Positions 10,816-20,884 of a DNA stretch of 64,000 bases are shown here, piece by piece. Numbering within the stretch: position 1 is the stretch's first letter; the number at the start of each line of letters is the position of its first letter. The translations under genes and the position numbers were made by a program. The DNA comes from Lepidostoma basale (Eukaryota; Arthropoda; Insecta; Trichoptera; Lepidostomatidae): the NCBI GenBank assembly GCA_022606425.2, contig JAHDVF020001467.1, positions 496,001 through 560,000 of the forward strand. The letters run 5' to 3'. The notes beneath the pieces were generated by a model. That model saw only the letters and a list, made by a program, of their open reading frames with translations. It was not told where the DNA came from and did no database searches.

Positions 10816-10997
10816 GAATAGAAATAGAAGCGGTGGCCGATGAAGAAAGCATGGTATGACCAAATTTATTCATTATTACAAGACGGCTACATTCGAAGTA
10901 GGGAAAAATCGACTAGCGTTCATGTTACGATTTATAATGTAGAGGAATCTCAAGAGGCATGTCAAGACATAGCAGTTTGGTAGTCTATCCTCTTTAG
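10815..10997 (+). mobile_element. LINE-A 3' fragment
   Basis: It corresponds to the GRPRKTW...DQI part of LINE-A (GGTGGCCGATGAAGAAAGC, TGGTATGACCAAAT) through GTAGTCTATCCTC, with an in-frame TAG. It breaks off before the tail and abuts FB4. Confidence 0.7.
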
Positions 10998-10999
10998 TT

Positions 11000-11285
11000 T
11001 TAAATAGTCTATTATTTTGGCCGAAACGCTATGATACTTCAACATTATTACTGTTAAAATTTAAAACACTGTTATAATATCACAATTTCCTTTTATTCAC
11101 TGAGATTGTTGCGACAGCTGTTTTGCCAACCGATGTTGGCATCATCAGGTGTTACAATAAACTGTTTATTGTAACACCTGATGATGCCAACATAGGTTAG
11201 CAAAACAGCTGTCGCGACACTCTCAGTGAATAAAAAGAAATTGTGATATTATAGCAGTGTTTTAAATTCTAACAGTAATAATTAA
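11000..11285. mobile_element. Foldback FB4 with a near-perfect 61-bp palindrome
   Basis: Arms at 11133-11162 and 11164-11193 are exact complements with a single T between them; weaker pairing continues outward for about 80 bp. On the + strand: CTGATGA (11178-11184), T, helix II GCCAAC...GTTAGC (11186-11201), AAAAC, ACAGCTGTC (11205-11213). The - strand shows the same with helix GCCAAC/GTTGGC. So both arms carry a hammerhead-like core in which G12 is A. There is no protein coding. Confidence 0.8.
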
Positions 11286-11289
11286 AATG

Positions 11290-12480
11290 AGTATAAACTA
11301 TTGCTGTAGTTTATTGTTTTTGAACTTTTACCTAAATCTCCATATTAAATATTGATGAAAACGTCTGCTTTTTAGACATTTTGATTTATTTATATGAGTG
11401 ATGTTAGCCGAAATATATCGGACCCATAAAACTTAATAATAATTTTACGTTTTATTTTGTTTCATTTCTTTATTTATTTTATAATTACATATTACAAATG
11501 TATTATATAAAATAAAAAATTGTAGCGTTGTTACAAAGTTAATCAATAATTTTAATGCTACATTTTAAATTATAATATAGATAGAGAGAAAGAGAATGTG
11601 TGTGTGTGTGAGAGAGAGGGGGGAGAATCCTTTCACTAGCCGAGTCACATGTCGATATCCAAGGTGACACGACTTGGCAAAGATATTGCTCTACTTACCG
11701 GCATAACCGTCGACAGCTTGAACGGACATTATGGAAGACAAAATAATCTGTGCTCTATTTGTCAAAGATGTTTATCAGTACCGACCAGACCTTCCTCCTT
11801 CGAGATTTCTGAATTGCTTAAACAATCGCCAACTGGTTGGAAAAATTGAAGTACAATTCTTACTTACATCTATAGTATGAAATGTGCTGGAAAGATCTGT
11901 TTATACTACTGTATTCTATGAGATAGATATTTATTCTGTTCTCTCTTAGCCATCGGGGAATATCGAACCTCAAGAGGCGTTCAAATAATGGATCTAAATT
12001 TCAACCGACTTCACCAGAGAATTATATTCAATCCCATCAAAGAATTAGATAATTAATTATCTTTCGATAGCAATCATTCCCACATTACCTGTTCCAGTGG
12101 CGGCAGATGTACCTGGAGCCCTTTAGTTGAGGGGGACGTAATTTCCAGTTTAAATTGAGTTAACTTGTTCATTAGAGATAAGCAGCTTGCCGAGAAGGGT
12201 TTCCCGCCGTTCCTGGATTTTTCCCGCCTTCTCTCAATTTCGGCGGGAGACTTAAAACCCAACCTTCAACCTTTTATTGCTGTATAAAACTGGATTTTTA
12301 GAAAAAAGTTCACTTTCATTTATAATACTATTTAATTATTTTTTAATAAATGATTTAACCTTTTTATAATTCTTGTAATTTTATTCACAAAATTATTATT
12401 TTTAAATCCTTGTACATATTGAACAATTGTAAAATGAATTTAATAAAAAATAAAACAGATTTTAATAGGTAAAACAAACA
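11290..12480. other. Unique sequence
   Basis: Apart from the simple repeat at 11578-11626, no shared repeat is seen. A 66-codon frame (11649-11849, +) contains LLTG, NGHYGRQNNLCSICQR, faintly like the end of a LINE RNase H domain; I do not call it. A GC-richer patch lies at 12090-12260. Confidence 0.25.
11578..11626 (+). repeat. Compound (AG)n/(TG)n microsatellite
   Basis: It runs as AGATAGAGAGAAAGAGA, then (TG)8, then (AG)5 and a G run. It is simple sequence, with no sign of being an element tail. Confidence 0.85.
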
Positions 12481-12484
12481 AATA

Positions 12485-12637
12485 TTAAGCGTGAGGAGTC
12501 GTAGAAATCAAATTGCGTGCAAGAGACGATGTATGAATGTTGAGAAAACGAGAAGTATTTGAGGTAGAATATTATTGTGATCCATTCTTTCTGCCTACTA
12601 CTTCGGAGACGCCTCATGGTTAGTTCGTTAGTATTTT
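12485..12637 (+). mobile_element. LINE-A 3' fragment
   Basis: It matches the final codons (CGTGAGGAGTCGTAGAAATC, ACGATGTATGAATGTTGAG, CCATTCTTTCTGCCTAC), then CATGGTTAGTTCGTTAG. It has an in-frame TGA and a degraded tail. Confidence 0.75.
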
Positions 12638-12639
12638 TT

Positions 12640-13390
12640 TGTTTGATTATTAAGTAGAATAATTTAGAATTGTTTTTGGTATAAGCTGTTTTTCATTTTT
12701 TATTTATTTAAACTTTTAACAATATGTATTAATTTATGCTACTGGTATATAAAATTTGTTTTGCTGGTTTTTATCAAAGTTGTTATTAATAATTTCTAAA
12801 AATATATTAATTAGTTCGTTCGGTTTCATCTAAGGAATCACCCATTTCTTCGTTTACAATATTTCAATGGAATATTTTAATTTTGAGAGAATCTTAATCA
12901 AAATTAGTTGAAACCTGATAAAAGTTACGCGGGAAAAAGCTCATAACCAAAGTCATTACCGTTACGAATTCCACTGTAAGCGCGACACAGACCAGGTACC
13001 AAGGTAAAATGGCTTCTAAATGAAATTTTTAATTCAATTGTCCGCATTAGGGGTCTCATCGAGTGGAGTAGTTCGGGCTTATGGTCCCGTTTCCCGCCAA
13101 AGCCTTAATAAGCTAAGGGAAGAAGTTTATTTCCCCGCAGGGGTTGAGTGCCGAATGGAAAACCTACAAAATTGCATTTTTAAATAGACCCAACTGAGTT
13201 CGGTACTCTTTTTCGTAGTTCACTCTATTATTTTATTTTGTATTGCAAAACGTGTTTTCTGTATTCGAATTCCGTTTAAAGATTGTTAAATTACTTCACG
13301 AATCTATCTTTTCAATTGAATGTTTTTTTTTGCAAACGATGAACATATTAGATAATATGTACGATAGAAAAAGTTGTTGATAGTTGAGAT
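12640..13390. other. Unique sequence
   Basis: AT-rich at first, then a GC-richer patch at 12940-13200. No frame or repeat was recognised. Confidence 0.3.
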
Positions 13391-13394
13391 ATTC

Positions 13395-13617
13395 ATTTTG
13401 TAAAACTCCATTATTTATTTATAATAGTAAACACGATTGCTTAGTGGTTTTACTTGGATTTAATTTATATATAATACATTGTAACACATTTGTTTCGCCT
13501 TGCGAGGACATTCTCGAACTGGAATGTTTGAGAATGCTCTCGCAAGGCGAAATGAATTTGTTATAATTTATATAAATTAAAACCTAGTAAAATCACCAAA
13601 TAATCGTGTTTACTACA
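13395..13617. mobile_element. Foldback FB6
   Basis: Long arms (about 13410-13520 and 13530-13615) pair, for example TAGTAAACACGATT against AATCGTGTTTACTA and TTTCGCCTTGCGAG against CTCGCAAGGCGAAA. Each arm has a helix-II-like hairpin next to GCGAAA, but the following stem is ATTCATTT-like rather than ACNNGT, so it fits the hammerhead layout only partly. A 60-codon frame inside it is a by-product of the arms. Confidence 0.75.
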
Positions 13618-13803
13618 ATAAATTATAAAGTTTTAATACAGTTTTGGGAAGGACATGTTTCACCTGTCTAAGGCATTATTAATTTTGAAAACATTTGTTA
13701 AAATACCTTGGACATGCAAAACTTGTCAAGGAAACACGCGTTTTCAATCGTATAAATAATTTAATATTGAGTTTTACATCATTGTTCAAGAAACAATAAA
13801 TAT
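13618..13803. mobile_element. Foldback FB1, decayed
   Basis: It contains GGGAAGGACATGTTTCACC, CTAAGGCATTATT and the outer end TTTTACATCATTGTTCAAG, AAACAATAAAT, in FB1 order, with mutated arms. It directly adjoins FB6. Confidence 0.6.
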
Positions 13804-13847
13804 AATTAACTATCTTTTATATAATAATGTCTTTTATATAATAACGA

Positions 13848-14498
13848 GTGTCCACAAATGACTCCACCCCAATCTTGCTCCACGGTGTCCCTCTTGTGAC
13901 CACGACCAGCTTCTGCTACCTCGGTAGTATGATAGCAGGCTCAGGAGGTACGGAGGAGGATGTAGCCAGCAGACTTGACAAGGCAAGGGGAGCTTTCGCT
14001 ATGCTTCGCCCTGTATGGCGCTCCGGTATCATTTCGAGAAAGCTCAAGCTCCAAGTATTCAGCAGTAACGTTAAAAGCGTACTGCTGTACGGATGTGAGA
14101 CTTGGAAGTCTACCGCAGACGTTATTGGTAAACTCCAGGTGTTTATAAATAGGTGCCTTCGCTCAATATTCAAAATCTATTGGCCCCAAACAGTGTCAAA
14201 TGCCGTTCTCTGGACTATAGCAGGCGAAAAGCCAATTAGAGAACAAGTCGCTAGGCGCAAATGGCAGTGGATCGGTCACACTCTGAGACGGAACCCAGCC
14301 TGCATCGCTCAGGGCGCACTAGACTGGTCCCCTATGGGGGGAAAGAGAAAGCGAGGCAGACCTAGAGCCACCTGGAGAAGAACCCTGCAGGACGAGGTTA
14401 AGGCAGCAGGTCTCACTTGGGACGATGTTAAGCATCAGGCATGCGATAGAGTCGGGTGGAGAAGATTCCTTGGGGCCCTATGCACCACGGAGGTGTGA
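13848..14498 (+). CDS. LINE-B (RTE-like) post-RT region, 5'-truncated
   Basis: A 216-residue open frame starts after the catalytic RT motifs and covers the thumb (SFCYLGSMIAGSGGTEEDV), LLYGCETW, KWQWIGHTLRRNPA, GKRKRGRPRATWRRTL and the end DRVGWRRF. This GGTEEDV...GRP.xTWRRT order fits RTE-clade elements. The insertion spans about 13845-14522 and ends in AAGAAGAAG. ATATAATAA occurs at 13836-13844 and 14523-14531, a likely 9-bp target-site duplication, though the AT-rich word weakens it. The ATG is internal to the original protein, so no functional product is expected. It is almost identical to the copy at 32.2-33.4 kb. Confidence 0.75.
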   Translation: MSTNDSTPILLHGVPLVTTTSFCYLGSMIAGSGGTEEDVASRLDKARGAFAMLRPVWRSGIISRKLKLQVFSSNVKSVLLYGCETWKSTADVIGKLQVFINRCLRSIFKIYWPQTVSNAVLWTIAGEKPIREQVARRKWQWIGHTLRRNPACIAQGALDWSPMGGKRKRGRPRATWRRTLQDEVKAAGLTWDDVKHQACDRVGWRRFLGALCTTEV

Positions 14499-14524
14499 CA
14501 GGACAAAAAGAAGAAGAAGTTGAT

Positions 14525-14595
14525 ATAATAATTAAATAAAACGATGCTTTTTCAACTACTTCAACTCTTCTCTCTATTTCGACAGGATTCGTATT
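14525..14595 (+). mobile_element. Foldback FB3, left-arm piece
   Basis: AATAATTAAATAAAACGATG, CAACTACTTCAACTC and TATTTCGACAGGATTCG match the outer left arm of FB3; the centre and right arm are lost. Confidence 0.55.
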
Positions 14596-14644
14596 CAAGA
14601 TAATGGATTCAAAATTTTATTATAGCTGACATATTTGTGAGCTG

Positions 14645-14800
14645 AGTTTTATAATATTTTATGGGAATAATATGTTTTGTCTTGCTAAAGCAATATCAAA
14701 TGATAATTATAACATGGCGAAACTATCATTACCATAAATATAATAAAACTTCTAGATTAAATTCTTCGTGCATCACATTGCTAAGACAATATCAAATATC
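14645..14800. mobile_element. Foldback FB1, rearranged
   Basis: The left arm TTTTATAATATTTTATGGGA is followed by GTTTTGTCTTGCTAAAGC and the right arm ATAATAAAACTTCTAG. A further partial GCTAAGACAATATCAAAT follows, so the copy has an internal duplication. Confidence 0.55.
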
Positions 14801-15675
14801 CCAAAGAGTTTGTAAAATTACGAGTATCTAAATATATGAACAATAAGAGATTATTACTGAAATAAAATTAATTTTGATAATTGCATACCAATATCTTCTT
14901 CTTCTTCTTTAGCCATCTCTATATTTTATTTATAAGTGAATAGTTTAGGTGAGACAGTGTCTCCTTATCTAACTCCAGCAGTACTCACTTTGGCCGTACA
15001 TATACTAAAATTTGAACGATTCAGAAAAGATTTTCATGGCTCTGTGCATATCAACATACATGTACACAATTACTTATTGTTTTCTTTTAATTATAATCTT
15101 GGTGAAAAATCGTCTCGGAATAATGATGATGCGTTTTTTAAATGAATTCTTCGGCACCTGAGAAAATATTGGCCGTAAATAATCCGGCCAGGTAAGCAAA
15201 CGAACTTCTGGCAAGCTTCCAAAGCTCGCTTCGCTGAACGGCGTCGGCCGTCATTCATCAGCGGGTCTGTTTGGATTATTAAAGCACCAGGTATTCCCCT
15301 TTATGATTTTCTTCACGCTCGAACTCGGTAGAATGCCAGAACAATTTAAATATTTTTCTCGAGATTAGAATATTTAATTAATGGTCCACAGAGAACATAT
15401 TTCATAACGCGTCAAAACCTTTCGCTTTTATTGTTTTGTTTTAACTATGCATTGTGATCTTTAAAAAATGGGTAATAATTCAAATTTTAAAAGATTTTTT
15501 ACTATTAGTATATTAAATAAAAATGATTTAAGAACGTATACATATTTCAAAGCGAAATTTCATGCAGAAATTATGTATAATTTCTTCTATACTCGCCTAC
15601 ACCTTGCGTTTTAAACTCACATTTTATATGAATTTAGGAAACCTAAACTAGCACACTCAAAAGTAGTAACGGGGT
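14800..15675. other. Unassigned sequence
   Basis: A GC-richer patch at 15150-15310 includes GGCCAG/GTAAGC at 15188-15199, a good splice-donor match, but without a supporting frame. A CTT run (14895-14910) may be a relic of a LINE tail. Confidence 0.25.
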
Positions 15676-15680
15676 GTATT

Positions 15681-15845
15681 CGGGTGGTGGTCTAGGATAG
15701 AATGCTTGACTACTGATTCAGGGGACATGGGTTTTATCCAGGAAACAACCGGATTCCTTCTTCATAATAGTTCATTGCTATTATCTGCTTATATTGGAGA
15801 TTGTAAATTTTAATACTATTGTTTTAAATATTTTTAAAGTATATC
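15681..15845 (+). mobile_element. SINE-2, tRNA-derived
   Basis: It begins CGGGTGGTGGTCTAGGATAG (A-box region) with a worn B box at about 15730 (GGGTTTTATCC). The body CCTTCTTCATAATAG, GGAGATTGTAAATTTTAAT matches the 39.3-kb copy, which has intact boxes. Confidence 0.65.
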
Positions 15846-15861
15846 ATATGGAAAAATAAGT

Positions 15862-16245
15862 ATATGAGAACTGACAGTGACATCGAAATATACAAAACGT
15901 GCGTAAGGACTATATTGACATATGGCTTTGAGAACAGAACGGATACCTCAAGAACGAAGGCTAAAGTGCGGGTGGCAGAGATGTGGATGATGAGGACAAT
16001 AGCAGGAAAGACTTTTCGGGGCAGCTAAGTGGAAGACATTGTCAAATGTGGGAGACAATGCAGAAGACAATGGAATGAGCACGTGCAGAGAATTGATCCC
16101 TCCAGAATCAGATTCATGATGGCTACCGTTCCCCTGAAATACTACCAAAAAGATGTAGGTTTAGCTGGAAGTCAACTTCCCAAGAGACGCTAGTCTCATA
16201 ATAGGAACACACCAAGGGTTCAAATGGAGAAGAAGAAGAAGTTGC
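15862..16245 (+). mobile_element. LINE 3' end with (GAA)n tail
   Basis: The + strand reads IYKTCVRTILTYGFENRTDTS, VAEMWMMRTIAGKTFRG, then after a frameshift QCRRQWNEHVQRID and LPKRR, followed by GAGAAGAAGAAGAAG at 16228-16242. The YKTCVRPILTYG...RTIAGKT...RRQWNxHVxRM order is a common LINE lineage distinct from LINE-A, B and D. Stops and frameshifts make it a pseudogene. Confidence 0.75.
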
Positions 16246-16288
16246 AATTACGTGATTATGAATGTTATGTAGCATATTTAAGATAATC

Positions 16289-16515
16289 AAATGATTTTAC
16301 TGAAATCTCTTGATGGAGGTTCATTTTAAAAAATAATTAAACAAAACGATGTTTTTAAACTATTTCCACTATTGTCTTTATTTCGACAGCGATCGGTTTC
16401 GCCAGGCTCACTGGCATCGACGACCAGTCTGTTGATGCTAGCGAGCCTGGCGAAACCGGTCGCTGTCGAAATAAAGACAAAAGTGGAAGTAGTTAAAAAA
16501 CATCGTTTTATTTAT
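16289..16515. mobile_element. Foldback FB3 with hammerhead-like centre
   Basis: The arms (TGTCTTTATTTCGACAGC against GCTGTCGAAATAAAGACA, and beyond) pair over about 90 bp. On the + strand: CTGTTGAT (16429-16436), hairpin GCTAGCGAGCCTGGC (16437-16451), GAAAC, ACCGGTC (16455-16461). The - strand left arm has the same GAAACCGATC layout. The left outer end starts AAATGATTTTACTGAAATC; the right outer end is cut off where family D begins. Confidence 0.8.
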
Positions 16516-16516
16516 A

Positions 16517-16790
16517 CAACATTTTGAATGTATTCAAATACTTGTAGACGAATACTGGATTTTATTTACCCATTGCGGGTTATCAATATTAACATATATA
16601 CAACTTCCAAAAATTTGTCAGACATTGTGGTCATAAAAAAGGTGGAATGGGAAATGTTGTATTACATAAAGCGTGCGCTTAACCCAACCAATGACAGGTC
16701 ATAAGTCCTGTCAACACCTCGATCGCCATATTCAGTTTCCAGTTTGCATCTTCGTCTCTATTGAGATAAAATTAATCGTTTTATTTAATT
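16517..16790 (-). mobile_element. Family D element, one end missing
   Basis: It carries the D body (AGCGTGCGCTTAACCCAACC, AATGACAGGTCATAAGTCC) and the right terminus CTTCGTCTCTATTGAGAT. The outer flank GTAGACGAATACTGG at 16545 is the complement of the repeated flank in the 54.9-kb copy. The left TIR is absent. Confidence 0.65.
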
Positions 16791-16969
16791 ATTATTTTTG
16801 TAGAATATTTTATGAGAATGTAGATAAGAAGGGATAAAAACGATTTCACTAGTAATCAAATTATGGTGAAAATTATTATCAATTGATAAGCTGGGTGGTC
16901 GATCTATTGCCAATAGACGAGATTCATCCCACGAAATAGAGGAGAATCATATAAATATGTCACGATTTA

Positions 16970-17045
16970 ATACATACATACGTAATATGGTGATCCATTC
17001 ATTCTACACTTCGGAAGAAACGTTGTTTTAGTAAGTTGGTTAATT
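16970..17045 (+). mobile_element. LINE-A 3' scrap
   Basis: GGTGATCCATTCATTC, ACTTCGGAAGAAACG and a worn tail TAGTAAGTTGGTTAA match the LINE-A 3' end in order. Confidence 0.5.
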
Positions 17046-17049
17046 ATTT

Positions 17050-17560
17050 TTATAGGGTCACCTCGCTAAATATATTCTTAATGAAATCCATGGACCCTTT
17101 ATATAAACACTATTGGGTGATGAAGATTTTAGTAGTCGAGCTTCTCGAGTTTACACATCAAGAAAATTGAATGTTTCCTCTACCAGGTTGATATTTTAGG
17201 TAAAGCTTGAATGAAATATTATTATGAGGTGTTGCAAAATAAAACCTCCAATGATAGTCGGACATTGACGGCTATATGGTCGCTTCTGTGTGTATTCTAT
17301 TTTCGTGTTTAAAACATATAATGATGCAATTATATCGATGCGTAATCATAAGATTCTTTAAATATTTCGGTACAACAACGTATTTTTTAAACAAGTTTTC
17401 TTTTTCTTTCTTGCTGTAGACCTGTGTGGTATATTCCCCGAAGGGTTTCTCCTCCTGTGAGGTGGATTTCAAGCTGAACATTCATATTTTAGAAGGTCTT
17501 TCGTGAAGGACGAGTATAAACGTTTTTATATTGCCCTCATAAAACTCGAACACAAGCGAA
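17050..17560. other. AT-rich sequence, nothing assigned
   Basis: No repeat shared with the window. A 69-codon frame (17272-17481, -) is not recognised. Confidence 0.3.
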
Positions 17561-17564
17561 ACTC

Positions 17565-17815
17565 ACTAACCATTACGCTGTTTGTCCGGAGGGGTAGGCA
17601 GAGAGTATGGATCGCCGTACTGCTCTGTCCTGATATACCTTTCGAGTTTTTTCTACATACATCACAATGCGCACGCTCGTTGATTTTCCCGACCTCGATG
17701 TGGGCGCTTTTAAGTTATTGATTAATTTGGTCATGTCATGTTTTCTCGACATCTTTTTCCATTCACATTGCATATTAACTATTCTTCTCTCATCCAAACC
17801 ATCTCCAGTCAGAGC
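17565..17815 (-). pseudogene. LINE-A C-terminal fragment, open frame
   Basis: The - strand frame reads DERRIVNMQCEWKKMSRKHDM, LINNLKAPTSRSGKSTSVRI and WRSILSAYPSGQTA-like codons (with R for W), matching the LINE-A C-terminus without a stop. The tail is reduced to TTAGTGAG. The next bases on the right belong to a different LINE, so one was inserted beside or into the other. Confidence 0.75.
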
Positions 17816-18045
17816 CAATAAAGCAAGTTTCTATGATCGTGCTTTCAGCGTTGCGGGTCCGTTGGCGTGGAATAGCCTCCATGTTAGTATTAAGTATGAG
17901 GATAGTGAAGTTAAATTTAAGAAACTTTTAAAGACTGCACTGTTCGGTCAGTCATTTCCTAGTGCGCCCTTGGAGTGATTGATTTTACAAAACGGCGCAC
18001 TTAAAATACAAGTCATCAGAATAATAATAATAAAATAATCTTAGT
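17815..18045 (+). mobile_element. Jockey/CR1-like LINE, last codons and 3' UTR
   Basis: The + frame ends with NKASFYDRAFSVAGPLAWNS, LHVSIKYEDSEVKFKKLLKT, ALFG..., stop at 17976-17978. FSVAGPLAWNSL and FKKLLKTALF are the usual end of Jockey/CR1-type reverse transcriptases. An AT-rich UTR with (AATA)n-like repeats follows to about 18045. Confidence 0.7.
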
Positions 18046-18169
18046 AATCGAAAACGAAGCAAAATTACCATTCCCTGGTAAAAATACAAAAATTTAGAAT
18101 AATTTTTTTTATCTGAATCAATCTTTTAAGTATATAAAGCGTCACGTACCTCCAATAAGTCTTTAATTT

Positions 18170-18420
18170 TATGCAAGCCTTACTATGGCAACGGTTGCAG
18201 ACGGAAATTTTTATTGTTGGCTCACGGCAGCTTAGCTCGCTTTTATTCCTGGCTCTTATTCCTAGCTTATTGCCGGCGAGCTGCTTAGCAATTCCAGCAG
18301 GTGCGGACCAATTTGCTTTAGTGTATTGTCTCCACGCGCCTTCAATGAACTTCTCGATACGGGAATGCGTCGGCACGGGCAGGAACTCTTCGTGGTGAGC
18401 ATAATCAAATTACTCGAGAA
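18170..18420. other. Unique GC-richer patch, open on both strands
   Basis: Frames of 75 codons (18171-18398, +) and 103 codons (18065-18376, -) overlap. The + frame has a hydrophobic segment (LLFLALIPSLLPASCLA) that resembles a signal peptide and ends at a good donor-like site (GTG/GTGAGC, 18396). No family is recognised and it occurs once. It could be an exon or a conserved non-coding element. Confidence 0.3.
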
Positions 18421-18529
18421 TTTTCGTGTTTCGCTTGAATTAAGTTTTTATGTCACTATTGTGAAACAGTACAATAGTAAAACAATTTGAATTTTATTAA
18501 TTCAAACGTTTCATTTGTATAAATAAAAC

Positions 18530-18960
18530 TTTATTTTTTGTGAATGTATACTTATACTTGTATACGAATCCTGGATTTCACCAATGGTGGGTGATTAATT
18601 CATGAAATTTAATTGTATCTCAATAGAGACGAAGGCGTTAGTGTGTGGATTATATAGATTAATCTTAAAAAAGATTAACATATGTAATCAAATCTACATA
18701 GATGGCGTATTGAAACTGACATGTGAAGATAAACATAGATTTGTAACATATATACAACCTCCAAAAATTTGTCTTACATAGTCATTAAGAAATAGGTGGA
18801 ATGGAGAATGTTGTAATTACATAAAGCGTGCGCTTAACCCAACCAATGACAGGTCATAAGTTCTGTAAACACCTTGATCAACCATATTCAGTTTCCATTT
18901 TGCATCTTCGTCTCTATTGAGATACAATTAAATTTCATAAATAAAACTATTTATTTAAAA
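18530..18960. mobile_element. Family D element with perfect 33-bp TIRs
   Basis: TIRs 18602-18634 and 18906-18938 are exact complements, including TTGTATCTCAATAGAGACGA. Outside the left TIR lies the D flank (GTATACTTATACTTGTATAC, GAATCCTGGATTTCACC). The body holds GGCGTTAGTGTGTGGATTAT, AAATCTACATAGATGGCGT and AGCGTGCGCTTAACCCAACC. No transposase frame exists; it is a MITE-like, non-autonomous element. Confidence 0.8.
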
Positions 18961-18984
18961 ATAGTTTGAAGATAGAATGTAATT

Positions 18985-19115
18985 TACATAAAATATACAT
19001 GTTGCATGCCTTGAAGATATGTTATTAAATGCTTAGGCAGTATCAAATACTTGTATTTAATAATGCATTAGCAAGGCTAAGCATATCATTCGTATAAAAT
19101 ATAATAAAACTTAAA
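18985..19115. mobile_element. Foldback FB1, decayed
   Basis: It keeps TAATGCATTAGCAAGGC, TAAGCATATCATTC and TATAATAAAACTT in FB1 order, with a mutated core (TAAGC for CGAAAC). Confidence 0.55.
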
Positions 19116-19157
19116 TGATGAAGATGAAATGATTCTAAACAAACAAAAATATTTTAA

Positions 19158-19427
19158 CTCATATCGCACCTTCGGTAAGACAAGGGCAAAATTGCACGTT
19201 TTGTAATTTTTCATTAGAGACTATCAATATTAAATAAATAATATTAATGGTGTTATTCTGGCTATATTGATCATACACTATCGCCCTCTGCCTAAATGAG
19301 ACTGAACTTAATGAGCGGCTTTGTTCCTCCAGATAAAGGGATGTTTTTAAAATACATTGCCATACTTAACTCATTTTAAGAATTTTTAACAATTATGTCC
19401 TTGTCTTACTGAAGGTGCGATATGAGG
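19158..19427. mobile_element. Single-copy MITE with ~38-bp TIRs
   Basis: CTCATATCGCACCTTCGGTA at 19159 pairs with its complement ending at 19424 (GAAGGTGCGATATGAG), and pairing continues through AAGACAAGG/CCTTGTCTT. The ~190-bp interior is non-coding. No second copy is in the window. No clear target-site duplication could be fixed. Confidence 0.7.
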
Positions 19428-19429
19428 AA

Positions 19430-20085
19430 AACACTAATAATGTTAATAATAATAATGTTAATAAAAATATATTTTTTCGAATTAACTGTAAAAAATGAAA
19501 CTCATAAAAACTTTGTAACATAATATACCTTTAGTTTTATAAAGAAATAAAAAATCTAATGTCTTATATTTTAAGTTGTGTTGATCGCTTTGTTATAGCA
19601 CAATATTATTAAAAATAAATTTATAAGGTAAAAAAAATCATAATAATCATAATAGTAACCATAAGTGCAGTAAAAAATTTACAATGCAAGTTACTAATAT
19701 GAAATACATTTTCTTTGAGCTGAGCTATATTTATGAAAGCTCCGTATATTTGGTAACGGTATAAATAAATTCAAAATTGGTTGAAAACACAGTAAAATGG
19801 CGAGAGGACAAGCCTTTTAAGTCTCCGGGGGCACGTTCCGGCTATTTTAGTAACCTTCCCCAGTAACTAAGTTCCTATCTGCCGCCCATAGGTATTGTGC
19901 AGTGTGTTGCAGTTCCAATATTTTACAGCGGGACTTCGTTCTAAAAGCTTTTCGTGCGTCCTCCTTAAAGCTTTTGTTCTACTTGGATAACGGTTAGAAT
20001 ATATTTTTGTAAACAGAGATCTTTATCTTTGTATCAACGGTAAAGTTTTTTTTGATTAAATATGATCTATTTATTTTAACTTAAT
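19430..20085. other. AT-rich sequence with one unique patch
   Basis: Short (AATAATGTT) repetition at 19435-19465 and a GC-richer unique patch at 19800-19990. Nothing is recognised. Confidence 0.3.
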
Positions 20086-20200
20086 GTTCCGTCCTGACAT
20101 ACCTCAGGAAATTTATCTAAGTTCACATATCTTGACGCGTAAGCCCGTCAATTTTTCTGACTTGGAATATGGTCGCCTTTTGGTAATTGATTTTTAATGT
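20085..20200 (-). mobile_element. LINE-A fragment
   Basis: The complement of the LINE-A stretch before the 3' end (GTTCCGTCCTGACATACCTC, GAATATGGTCGCC, GGTAATTGATT) is present, without the tail. Confidence 0.6.
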
Positions 20201-20204
20201 AAGA

Positions 20205-20325
20205 ATATTGAATATTTGATAGAATTATATCAAGAACCTACGAGATGGAGGGTCTCATCATCCTAGGAGAAATGATTTCTCTGCCACAGATCGTCAGATC
20301 TATTAAAAGAAGAAGAAGATGATGA
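20205..20325 (+). mobile_element. Probable LINE 3' scrap with (GAA)n tail
   Basis: A GC-richer piece ends in AAGAAGAAGAAGATGATGAT (20309-20328), like the other (GAA)n-tailed LINE ends. No diagnostic motif remains. Confidence 0.35.
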
Positions 20326-20399
20326 TTTCAAGAAATAATAATGTGGTGTTTTTTTTATAAATAATCAGTATGAACAAAAACTTTTGGTTTCGAGAATTA

Positions 20400-20525
20400 T
20401 TTTTTGAAATGACCTATTTCGCTTTGCTGCGGTATTATCAAATGCTAAGGCGGTATCAAATGTTAAAGTTTAATAATGCCTTAGCAAGGCGAAGCATATA
20501 CAATAATTCGTGATAATAATAAGTG
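20400..20525. mobile_element. Foldback FB1, decayed
   Basis: The left arm GACCTATTTCGCTTTGC and right arm AATGCCTTAGCAAGGCGAAG flank a short direct duplication of TATCAAATG. The core GAAAC is GAAGC. Scraps resembling LINE-A (TTCGATTCCTCAACATT) lie at 20638-20670. Confidence 0.6.
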
Positions 20526-20884
20526 ATAATTTTTTTAGAAAACAAACGTTTTCATTTATACCATTGGTACAGAAACAATAAAAAGTAAGTCAGTTAAGAT
20601 AGTAAAAAACTGACATACTAACCAAAATACTTCTCTTTCGATTCCTCAACATTATACAACGTACATTTCTCCGACTTCTCACGTGGCTGAAATTCAATAT
20701 TTGATTGTGCCACCAGTAGTGGGGTTTTATAAATATGTTAATTATCTTCAATTGTGGTTTTCAAATATCTTAATATTTTTGTTATTTGTAATTTAAATAC
20801 GCTAGATGTAATTGGTAATATTAACATTTGCATAATATATCACACGTAAAAGCCCATTGCAAGAGTCAATTTTATAGACAATTT

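Noticed and set aside
11578..11626. Repeats as a CRISPR array or satellite
   Set aside because: Repeats are simple sequence or dispersed elements; there are no regularly spaced unique spacers.
13384..13566. 60-codon frame in FB6 as a gene
   Set aside because: It lies wholly in the inverted-repeat arms and has no recognisable protein feature.
13836..14531. ATATAATAA as a proven target-site duplication of LINE-B
   Set aside because: Kept only as likely: the word is AT-only and common in this sequence.
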